Source of the DNA: Pleodorina starrii
Lineage: Eukaryota; Chlorophyta; Chlorophyceae; Chlamydomonadales; Volvocaceae
DNA length: 64,000 nucleotides
Reading direction: 5' to 3'
Assembly (NCBI GenBank): GCA_030267565.1
Contig: BRXU01000001.1
Location: 372,001-436,000 of the forward strand
How positions within the stretch are numbered: the stretch's first letter is position 1; each line of letters starts with the position of its first letter. Under the pieces are notes generated by a model. It was not told the DNA's origin and searched no databases. It saw only the letters and a program-made list of their open reading frames with translations. This document shows, piece after piece, positions 12,723 through 23,403 of the stretch. The translations under genes were made by a program, and so were the position numbers.

Positions 12723-13154
12723 CGCATCAAGTAATTGGTTCGTGAGACGATATGTGTCAGCGTCTTGTAACCAGAAAGCAACAGCTGTAACGAAAGTTTT
12801 GTAGACTAAGACCGGCGATCACGGCGAGAACCAAATAATAACAATGACAGCAGGTTACCCAGCCATTTACAAGTACATGAAAACGAGGCGCTTGAAGGCT
12901 GATTAGTAACTCGATCGGTTTGCACGGCGGTTGTCTCGGCCAACCGCCTCATATGAAATCTGTTAGCTGCTTATCTCGGAACGGTCTAATGCAATCTGCA
13001 TAGTAATGTATTACCCTATCGCACATTTTCTGGCAGCTACCTCTGTGAAGAAGCCACTTGGAATTGCGTTCGCATAAGTATTTGGGAACACTAGCGACTT
13101 ACTTTATACTTGCAACTAACGCTATAAGGCACGTTTATTAGCTAGCTTGCTCCA
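12723..13154. promoter_or_regulatory. Shared upstream region of the FKBP and BRX1 genes
   Basis: 432 bases separate the divergent start codons of the FKBP gene (minus) and BRX1 (plus). The stretch is AT-richer than the flanking coding DNA, especially 12840-13140, as expected for a promoter. No convincing TATA box or known operator was identified. Shared control of a plastid and a nucleolar gene is possible but not shown. Confidence 0.45.
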
Positions 13155-16100
13155 ATGGCGATTGGAGGCGGCACAGTGAAGCGGAAGCAGAGGGAGGAAG
13201 CGGCTGACGGCGATGCCCGGCCCAAAAAACAAGCAAAACAACAATTCAAGAAGCAAGGTGGGACACCGCTGCAGGCCGTATGTGCCATATTCACGCCGCC
13301 GTGCGTCGACGGAAAGTCGCGCCGCCGGTCGCAGGCCTTCAGACCCGCAATCCTGCACAGCAATTGTCCGAACGAATAGTATTGATGCCATCGGTTCGAT
13401 ACCGTGTTACCTGACAACCGGTTACGACCAGAACGCAGCCTTGGCATCCCAGCGACATTCGTCCTGCGGCAGCAGAGGCGCCCGCCCAAACAAAAAACCA
13501 TAGACATACGTCATTCCCACGGCCCACGGCCTACTTCAATTGTGTCGTTACAACCGGTCCGTCGACGGGAAAGCGTTGCCGGATACCCCAAACCCCGTCG
13601 CCAACGGGCATCCGCTGCACGCTGCCGGGAGTTAATCTTGGGCAGCAGCCCCAAGCCCCGGACGAGCGCCTCCCCGGTCGGGAAGCTGCGAGGCCCATGC
13701 ACGCAGAAGTGCATGCATCTTCAAAGCTGCAGGCAACTTTTCCAAGTCGATGGTTTTAAGTCGTTACGGTATGCCCTGTCGCAACGGCGGCGTGCCGCCA
13801 CACACACCGCCACTGCTGGCCTACCACAATCTCCCATGCCTGAGCTCCGCTGCTAGCCAGCTCACAATATTTACGAATGACCCCCAGCTTCACCCGCATC
13901 CCACCCTGCCCGCTGATCGGCGGCCGCTCCCGCAGGGAAAAGAGGCGGTGCAGGGGCGGTGAAGGCGGCGGCGGACGCGGCAGCGAATGCCCCCGCGGCC
14001 GCCAAGCCCGCCCCCGTCCGTGGCGCCTTCTCCACGGCGATTACCGGACCCGCTAAGCCCGTAGACGAGGGAGCCGCGGCGGCCGCTGCAGCGGCGCCGG
14101 GAACCTCCGGGGCCTTTAAGAACAAGGAGAAGGTGCGGCGGGGCGGGTGGACGGGCCCTCCTGCGGTATGTGCGGTTGCGTGGGGTTTCGGCTTTGGGGC
14201 GGGGGAGATATTGCGGCTGCCGCTAGCCACCGCGGTGGTGTGGGCAGCTGTGGCACGCCAACGGCGGCTGTAGTGGAACGAGTACGCGGGTTGGCGCGGG
14301 GTGGCGAACACATCACGGCTTGGCAGGTGTTGCCGACAACAAGTAATTTTGCAAACGACATGGCTCGGTTTGGTTCCTCCACCTGTTTTCCCTTTCCCCC
14401 TTCCCATCTCCCCCCCCCCAAACACATACATATTCCCCTTCTTGCCCATCCCCATTCACCCACGCCCTCCCATGAAGCCTGAAGAGCCCGCACCGCCCTG
14501 CAGCACGGGCCCCGAAGCGCCGACCCTACCAGCCCCCCTTTCCCTCTGTGCCCCCAGGTCCTTGTTCTGTCCACCCGCGGTGTTACGTTCCGTTATCGGC
14601 ACCTGATGGAGGACGTGCTCTCTCTGCTGCCCCACTCCAAGAAGGAGTCCAAACTGGACACCAAGAGCGACCGGCGGGTGGTCAACGAGGTGGCCGACCT
14701 CAAGAACTGCACCAGCGTGCTGTTCTTCGAGGTGGGTGGGAGGGAGGGAGGGAGGGGAGGGGAGGGGAGGGAGCGGGAATGAAGACGATACTGCAGCGGT
14801 GCAACGGAGGCGATGTCTGCGGATGGACCCAGCAATGTTTACCGAGAGAAAGAGAGGCGCGGGAGGACAGCCCGAATAAGCAATCGGATAGGCTGGCACG
14901 GGATGGGGGGTGGAAGGGATGAGAGGGAAAAGTGTGTGTGTGTGTGTTTTGTGTCCATGTGAATGTGTACGGGAGGAGGGGTAGGAGGTAAGCCAGCGTG
15001 CTGCTGGACTTCGAGCTGGGGGCGGGTACAGCATATTCCGCCTGCCAGCCTGCAGCACGGCCAGCTTTCTTAACAGCATGTCAATCAGACATTTATCCTG
15101 TCGAATCCACCCTCACCAAGTCCCACTCTTCCCTCCCCCTGTCCAACGCCCCCAGGTGCGCAAGAAGCAGGACCTGTACCTGTGGCTGGCCAAGTCCCCG
15201 GACGGCCCCTCCGTCAAGTTCCACGTGGCCAATGTGCACACCATGGCGGAGGTGGGTGGAGAAGGGTTTCTTGTCCATGTTAGATCAAAAGGGGAAGGAT
15301 GGGCTTCAAGGATGGGGCGCGGGTCTGGGGTGCTGCCATCCGCGTCGGGGGCAGAGGGGGTCTGCGGCCGCATGGTGCATGCACGCCCTGGCGGAGGTAC
15401 GGTCAGGGTATGGGGCTTGGTGTACGGTCAGGGTATGGGGCCGGGCTGGGTGTTGAGGACCATCGTAGCAGAGGTGGGGAGCATGCTCGCGACCTACCGA
15501 ACTTCGACGAGGCTGAACCCGACGTGTGGGGGGGAAGCATTTGCATCGACATCCGGAGGTGGCTGGTGGCTGCGCGGTCGGCACGGGCTGCACTGCACTG
15601 CACGTCAGGGTGGAAGTGGGGCTGGGCTTAGTTAAGTGGCCCGCCTCGGGGCTAGGTCCTCGGGGCGAGAGTGGGCGACAAATGAAAGAAGGACATGAAC
15701 ACGCGTTGTTGTACACGAGGCGACGAAACGAGGGATGAAACGTTAAGGGGACAAGGCGCGCGAGACTGCGGCGGCCGTTGTGCAAGGCCGGGCTGCGTGG
15801 TTTGGCATGGGCGCAACGGAGGTTGGTCTCGTTCGTAAGGGGTTCAAGAAGTGCGCCGCGAGAGGGTTCTCGCCAGAAAAGAAAAACGCACTGCGGGGCG
15901 GCGAAGCACCTCTGGCGAGTATCGCTGTAGGGGACTCCTAGTGCCTACCTCCCCGCCTCACCCTTCCCTGCCGCTCCCTCCTCCCCTGGCCCTGCAGGTG
16001 AAGCTGTCGGGCAACCACCTCAAGGGCTCCCGGCCCGTGCTGTCGTTCGATGCGGCCTTTGACTCCCAGCCCCACACGCAGCTGCTCAAGGAGATGCTCA

Positions 16101-17536
16101 CACAGGTGCGTGCGTATGGGGGCGGGGGCGCGTCGGAGCGCACCGCTAAAGGCAGAGGATTGCAAAGCGGGACCTGGAACAGAGCGGCGCAGCGCAGAGA
16201 GAGCGCGTCTGGCCCAGCGAGGGGTCAGGGGTGGGCCGGATCCAGCTGGATTCTGATGGATTCACATGCGTTGCGACCGCCACCGCGACACAGCTGCATT
16301 TGGGACATCCACCGCGTCTGCTGTCTGCGCCTGTCAGCCCGGTGCGTCCGCCCACCAGCCCACGTCACCCGCGTGTTGCCACCTGCCCTACCCGCCCTGC
16401 TGCCGCCCGCTCCACTCCAGGTGTTCGCAACGCCCAAGCGCCACCATAAGGCCAAGCCCTTCTTCGACCACGTCCTCTCGTTCACGCTGGCGGACGGCCG
16501 CGTGTGGGTGCGCAACTACCAGGTGGGTGCGGGGGGGGGGGGATGGGTATGTATGCTGGGAGGGACCGCGGTACGGCGCGGATGGCCAAAAATAGTGTCG
16601 CAAATGGGCTCGTGGCGATCGACGTTGAAGATTTGGGGGCAGGGAAGGAAGAAGTAAGAAGGGCGGGCTCGTCATGATGGCGAGGATGGCAACACAGCAT
16701 GTGGCTGTGAATGGGTCATCTTACTGTGGGCCAGAGTGTACCTTCTCTTGGTAAGTAACAACTTTTCCGCTTTTCTTCCGCTGTCCAACCTTCTCTTGGT
16801 AACACTTGCCCGCCTTTCTTCCGCTGTCCAACCATCCACAGCTGGTGGTCCCCCCCGACAAGAAGCGGGTGGACCCGGACAACGCCTCGCTGGTGGAGGT
16901 GGGGCCGCGGTTTTGCCTCAACCCCATCAAGGTGAGGGCGGCGTGAGGACAGGGGACGGAAAGCGGCGTTAGTAGGAAGAGGGAATGCGCAATGGGGAGG
17001 AGGTGGAGGAGGTATTGAGGTGGCCGGAGTGGGTCCTCGGTTGGCAGGCGGCCGCTGCCGCGGAATGCATGGTGCGGGAAGACGGCACTGCAGTTCCGGT
17101 CTCAGGCGGGGTGTGGGTCCCTAGCGTGGGCGAGCTGCCTCCCCAGCGGGCGCTATGCCTGCTTTGGGTGGGGGTCGTGTAGGGCCTATATTGCATGAAA
17201 CCCCCGCACAGAAGTTAACCATAAAATGACCAGCCAACCTCCCAACCAAAAGACTTCCACACACACACACCCGATTCATCGCGGCTCGACGTGGCGACGC
17301 AGATCTTCAACGGCAGCTTTGGCGGCGCTACGCTGTACGACAACCCGGACTACACCTCGCCCAACGCCGTGCGGGCGGCGCTGAAGCGCAAGGCGGCCAG
17401 CAAGTACGGCAGCAAGGTGGCGCAGCGCGACCGGCGCACGGAGCACAAGGCGCAGAACCCGCTGCCGCGGAGCTCGATGGAAGGGCTGTTCAAAGGGGAG
17501 GAGGGAGACGAGGGAGACGGCGGCAGCGAGGAGTAG
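13155..17536 (+). CDS. BRX1: BRX1 homolog, Brix-domain 60S ribosome biogenesis factor
   Basis: Eight exons join in phase: 13155-13257, 13936-14132, 14558-14731, 15156-15251, 15998-16105, 16421-16522, 16842-16931 and 17303-17536, giving 367 residues. A lysine-rich N terminus (KRKQREEAADGDARPKKQ) and an Ala/Pro linker lead into the Brix domain, which opens with VLVLSTRGVTFRYRHLMED and LLPHSKKESKLD. It continues with LYLWLAKSPDGPSVKFHVAN, HLKGSRPVLSFD, the RVWVRNYQ strand and FNGSFGGATLYDNPDY near the C terminus, all hallmarks of BRX1 rather than RPF1, PPAN or IMP4. The protein ends in an acidic Glu/Asp/Gly tail. BRX1 works in the nucleolus with EBP2 and others in early pre-60S assembly. A TGTAA poly(A) signal lies 328 bases after the stop. 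The start is the first ATG of exon 1. Confidence 0.93.
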
Positions 17537-18116
17537 ACGTCGGGGCTTGGCGCGTCGATTGATTGGGGCCTGTGATGTCTGGCAGGCCAGGACGGGTAGG
17601 CGCACATGCGGCACGTTTGGGCTGAGGTTCGTGGTGGTTTGGACTAACAGGAGTCTGGACATGGCGCACATAGCTATGCCGCGGCTCCAGCAGGGTTTTA
17701 GCGTCCCCGGGACTTTCGTGCCCGCGCATGTCGCCGAGCGACGCGGTCTGACGGTTGCGCAGCATTTGTTGAACAAAGGAGGAGAGTTCATCTCCATGAA
17801 GTTTATCGTCAAGCAGGAATTGAACAAGCAGTGCGTTGGATGTCTTTCATAAACTTCGGACGTTGTAAAAGACAAAAAGAGGGAGCGGCGGTTTCGTACG
17901 GCTCGAAACCCCAGTCGGCTATGCTTGCACAGTTGCTTCGGAAAGACAGAAATCTCTTTATGAGGTTAGCTTTTTCCATCGTTGGTACCTTTCGGCTTCA
18001 TGCCGTTGGGTTCCTTTGGAGCAACGACCCTTGCGACGCGTTGTTTACTTTCCGGGTTCCATCGTTGTGAGTCTGCTAATATTAATTTACGTTGGGCTCC
18101 GAGCTATAGCAGCAAC
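17537..18116 (+). terminator. BRX1 3' UTR with TGTAA poly(A) signal, then dNK upstream region
   Basis: TGTAA at 17864-17868 is the volvocine poly(A) signal motif and is the first good candidate after the BRX1 stop. The following 250 bases (to 18116) are the presumed promoter and 5' UTR of the kinase gene. No other gene is seen. Confidence 0.5.
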
Positions 18117-21100
18117 ATGCAGGCCTTGATGCGCAGCTTTCAGGGCTGCGGCACTACCCTGTCGCAAAGCAGACCTCAGGTTGCACCCACTTTGTTACCA
18201 GCGATAAAGTATTCAGCGGTACCACTGCAGCCTTTGGGCACAACCTTATTTGCTTCCGAGCGCCGCCAGCATCGAAGCGTGTTGCTCGCAGCACAAAAGA
18301 GCGACGCCAGCTCGTCGCCAGCCGCTGCTGTTCGATCAAAGAGGACCAGCGCTGGAAAGGAGGGCAGCGCGCCACTGCCCACCCATGAGGACGACATTGT
18401 CATGGTCCCAGCCGCGCACCTGCACATCGAACAGCTCGAGCGGCATGATATCTACACGCTGAGCGACTTTCGGCGGGCCTACGAGAAGGAGAAGGTGAAC
18501 TTCCGCCGCTTTCTGCAGGCAAGTCAACGGTCGGTTGGGTACCGTTAGCTTTGACGGGGTTTGGTTCCTGCCAGCGCTGGCATCCGAATTCCCCGCATTT
18601 CCCGTTCAGTCACTTCAACTGCACCTCCTTGAGGAGAGTCGCCAGCATCGCCGGGACATAGTTTAAATACAAGTAAAGCACGCAGAATGCGCACCCGCAT
18701 GCCGCGACCCCTACTCGCCTCACCCTGGCGCCTCTCCTCCACCTGTCCCACAACCCCCCCTCTCACAAGCCCGCCTGCTTGATTACTCGCACGCCCAACC
18801 GGCCGCCCTTGACCGTGTTATGGGTTTCCGCCTGCAGGAAAAGATCCAGGTGCGGGATGAGAAGCAGCTGACTGCCATGGAGGCCTTCTTCAGGATGGCA
18901 GCTGAGCGGCAGGCGGAGGCGGACGAGCCGCAGTCACCAGCGGCGTTTGCAGCGGCAGCGGCGACGCCCGTGCCGTTGGGCATGACCTGCGAGCAGGTGG
19001 GGACGTCGTTTGCGGACGGCGTTTAAGGCCCCACAGGTGGAATGTGGCCCCGAATGGGTTCGGGAGGCGGGTTGGGGATGTTGGTCGACGTCGGCGCCTG
19101 GCATCGGGATGCGGGTCGGGTTCAGGGGACTACGGGGAAAGCCGAGCGTTTCCGTTGAGGCGGAAGCAGCCGCGCGGGGTGCGGTGGGTGGCTTGCGGCG
19201 GCTGTGCGGCGTCCATGGCGAGGGCCGCTGCGCTACAGAGCCCTGCCCCTGCGCCTTGCGGTCATACCTGCGACAACACCGCCGTCGCTGCAGCCCGAAC
19301 GAGCAGCGGCGATCTGGGTCGCGCGACTGGCAGCCGGGTGGGGCGGCGGGCGGTTAGGCAAGCACGCATGGAGATGGAGATGGTCGAGGTCTCCTTGGCA
19401 AGGGATACCGCAAAGGCTGCCGTTTGATTGGTGGGAGAAAGCCAGGGATCGGCACGCAAGCTGGGCAGGGCGAGTGGGGCGGTGCCGGGCCGCGAGGTGC
19501 AAAAGGGAGGCCAGGCCCCTGCCCATCCCTTGCTATTGCACCTGCGGCAAATCAATGTACTGGATTTCAGGACAGTCCCGCCGGGGTGTACGTGGAAGCG
19601 CCTGCCTGGTTGTTTGCGGTTGTAACCGGCGTGTTCCTTGGCCTTTCAAATCCGCGCCAGGAAGTGCCGCATGCGGTGCCGTGTACGCACCCATCGGCCA
19701 CCCACTCGCATAGTCCCCTGCTGCCTCCCCTCGCAGGTTACTCTGAGCCTGGAGGGCAACATCAGCGCCGGCAAGAGCACCTTTCTGTCAATCCTCAACC
19801 GCCACCTGCTGACGGACAGCGGCTTCAGCGTGAGTGGAAAGGGCGGGCGGATCGGGGAAGTTGGGGCTGCCAAACGGGTCAAGTGGAGGGGACGACGTAT
19901 CGATCAAAGGGTATACTGGCTGGGAGGGTGAGAGGCGGTGGGGCGGCCCGGGCCGGCAGCGATCGATGGGCGGGGGGGGCGGGGGTTGATTCCAGGACCA
20001 TGTGTGAAAGGCACCGGCGAGGTGAACAGTGGCTGATCGGTTGGTCGGTTGCTGCTTTCTCCTCGGACACCTCCGAACGTGTCATGCTCTCATGCAGGCT
20101 TACGCGCTGACGACCGCCTCTTACACGACGACGTCCTTTCTTAACCCCGCCCTTAGACCACCTCCGAGCTCCTACACGCTTAAACCCCGCACCTCAAAAC
20201 GCCAAACCCCGCACCCCTCTTCAGTTCGTCAAGGAGCCCATCGAGCAGTGGCAGTCGGTGGGCGGCTCCCCGGTCAACCTGCTGGACCTGTTTTACAAGG
20301 ACCCCAAGCGCATGGCGTACACCTTCCAGAACTTCGTGTTCCTCACGCGCGTGCTGCAGGTGGGTACGGCGCGCGGGCTGCGGAATGCGTGTGTTCCAGG
20401 GGACAATGCGCGTCGTAAGAATCTCCTGGGATATCAAGGAGAGTGGTCCGTAAGGAGGAGGCCATGTCATGCCGCGAGTGTAGGACGCACGGGCGCAAGG
20501 CTGGTGATTAGAGCATGGGGGTGGGGCGCACATGTGCGACTCCCCAGGGGCCAAGAGTATGAGGATGAGGGAGGAGAGGGGGAGAAAGGCGAAGAAGGGT
20601 GGGGAGCATGGGTGGGGAGTTTACCGGGGACGCCAGGCGCCCGCCGAAGCACGCAATGTGAGGCAACGCCTGGTGGTGCGTGTGGTTATGTATCCCGCCG
20701 CATCGCAGGAGCGCGAGACGTACGGCAGCACCACCAAGGCGCGCATCCTGGAGCGCTCCGTGTTCTCCGACCGGATGGTGTTCGTACGTGCCGTACACGC
20801 CTCGCGCGACCTGGAGGACCATGAGCTGGCTATGTACGACGCGTGGTTCGGGTGAGTGTGTGAGCATGGACGAGCTTGGGCGGGCGAAAGGGATGCGGGA
20901 CGGGCGAGCGGAAGGGGCGAGCGTGGGGACAAGAGGTGACCCACCAAGGGAGGAAGGGAGGAACCCGGGTGTTCCCAACCATGTCAACCAACCGCCAAAC
21001 AACCACTGAACCAGAGAACACCGGCGAGGGCAGGGACTGCTGCCCTGAAGGATCTTCGCCCTGGCTCACTCGTGTCCCGCGCCCCGCGATTGTCCGGGCC

Positions 21101-23403
21101 TCACCGTCCTCGTTTTCCTGCTCACCTGTGTGACCCCCTCCCTGCCTCCCTCTCTCCCTGCCCGTGGTGTAACCCTCCATTTCCCGCTCCCCCCCTCCGC
21201 TCCCAGCCCGCTGCTGGCCTCGCTCCCCACGCTGGTCCCCAACGGCCTCATCTACCTGAGGGCCTCTCCAGAGACCTGCATGGCTCGACTAAAGAAGCGG
21301 GCCCGCAGCGAGGAGGGAGGCATTCCGCTGCAGTATCTGCAGGTGGGTTGGCTGTGCTGGTCGGCAGCTTGGGAGGGGGGGCTGCGCCATCGGCTACCAC
21401 GTTCACAAGCGGTCAGCCCAGCGGGGACCTGTGGGCTCAGGAGTCAGGAGCTGCTCTTCGATTCAGCAAGGCCGACCTCCTCTCCAGAAACATATCTATC
21501 CCGTCTGATGATGGCTTGCTGGGTTATCGTGTCGCCCCGGCACCGGCCCAAGCGCGGGCTGGCTGCCATGTCACCCGTGTCCAACCCCTACCACCAAAAG
21601 TCACTCGCATGCCCGAAGCCCCAGCCTGCCGCCCCGGCAGGGCTTTTTACTCGCACGCCCTTGCGTCATGCGCATGTGCTCCTTCCCGCACGCGCATCCG
21701 CTCCCACCCCACGTGTCGACGGCTTCACACCCAGCCTAACCCACCTCCGCGCCCCACGACGCATCGAACTCTTAACCCACGCCCCGCCTCTCCAACCGCC
21801 CCCGCCCCCGCCCCCCGACAGTGCCTCCACAACAACCACGAGGACTGGCTCCTGCAGGCAGGTACCCTCGCAACAGAGCTGCAGCAGCGCCTGCAGCAGC
21901 AGCAGCAATGCAAGACGCAGCAGGAGACGCAGGCAGCGGCGGCATTGGAGGCGCGGCGGCGCTCCGCGGCGGAGACCTCCACCTCGTCGTCCTCGCCGGC
22001 GGTTGACCCACACGGACAGCGGGAGCGGCAGCGGCTGCCACCGCTGTCGGCGCTGCGGCCGTTGGCGGAGGCTCCCCCCGTGGCGCTTGCGGGACTGGAG
22101 ATTCCGGACAGCTTGGCGGACCAGCTCTACATTATCGACGCGACAAAGGTGCGCTAGCGGCGACGGCAACGATGGAGATGACGGGGCGATCCCCCACTCT
22201 TGCTGTGGACTGGACTGGACGGGACGGGGTTGGCTGCGGTTAATTGCGGTCTGCCGGTACTGCCCCGCCTGCCGTGCGCGACCGGCCTGACCCTGATCTG
22301 CAAGTCACTTTCAGGTCGGGGCGTTGGCGGTCTCCGTGTCCCTGCTCCAGAGCTCACGAACCATTATCCCGCTTGCCCTCTTCGCCTACATCGTCGCCCT
22401 CGTTCCAGGCTGAATTCCCCGCGGCCGCCGCGCGCGTTCGTTACGATTTCCCTCTCCCTTCTCCCTCGCCCCCTCTCCCGCTCCGGCAGGTGTGTGGCGT
22501 TCCCCCCGCCGGCTACCTGCACCAACTGCCCGCACTGGTGGTGGACTGCGATGCGGATGTGGACGTGGACGGGGACATGGCGCACGGCGAGCACATCAGC
22601 AACATGGTACGGCGGGTTGGAGGGCGAGCGGGTGCGGGCGGTGATTGGGCGGGGAATGGGGGACGGGAGACGGGGGCTCGCAGGACCTCGGCTCCGCCTC
22701 CGTATATCGGGCTGGGGTTCAGGTCGGGCCGGGCCTGGCCGGGGAGGGGCACGGGCTGCCAAATGTGCTCGTCTCTTCCGGCGGTTGGCGGGTGGCGGAA
22801 CTTTCGTCCAGCGGCGACCCGTGGACCGCTACACAGAAAGCCTCGGGAAGCCTCGCCGGGCGGGGGAGGTGGGGGGATACCTGGGTCGGCTCGTTGAGGG
22901 GGCCATGCCCATGCCAAGCGACCGAGCGGAAGGCCAGCCAGGCGCCACCCGTGCCGCCAAGACGCGGCTGAACGCCCACATTGTCTATCATTGCCCCCAT
23001 GCGTGAACCGACCCATCCTTAATCCTCATGCCTTTATCCGCGTGTGGCCCCACGCCGCTCGTCTCTGCGCTCATAGATCCGGGACTTCACGACCTTTGTG
23101 TCCCAGTACCGGGCCGCTTGCCACCGCCTGGCCGCCGAGCGCCGCGCCGTGGGGGCCTCCGCCTCGGGCTCAGACTCGGACTCCAGCAGCAGCAACAGCG
23201 TCACTAGCAGCTTCTCAGTCTCCGGCGTGGGGCGGCATCTGCCGCACCCAGCCACCGACTACTACACCACGGATGCCGTCGGGCGGGTGACGTACCGACC
23301 CGTGGTTCCGGACGTGCCCGGAGGTGTGGCCAACCGGGCGGCGATGGTGACGGGACCCGCAGCGGCGTCGTCGGATCCGTCGGCGCCGTCGTCGACAGAG
23401 TGA
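18117..23403 (+). CDS. Deoxyribonucleoside kinase family protein with large insertions, organelle-targeted
   Basis: Nine exons join in phase: 18117-18518, 18838-18996, 19737-19829, 20225-20359, 20709-20851, 21207-21342, 21822-22148, 22490-22606 and 23077-23403, about 612 residues. The first 90 residues are Ser/Ala/Arg/Gln-rich like a plastid or mitochondrial transit peptide; a charged helical region (about 95-160) follows. The kinase core has the P-loop GNISAGKST (194-202), FVKEPIEQW (219-227), the ERS motif in LERSVFSDR (277-285), IYLRASPETC and the LID KKRARSEE (340-347). LHNNHEDWLL and LVVDCDAD close the fold. The family phosphorylates deoxynucleosides (TK2, dGK, dCK and plant dNK) for salvage of dNTPs, here probably for organelle DNA. 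Unusual: about 80-100 Gln/Ala/Arg/Ser-rich residues sit between HEDWLL and the last strand, and about 80 Ser/Asp-rich residues are added at the C terminus. Intron 1 has a GC donor. Confidence 0.9.
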
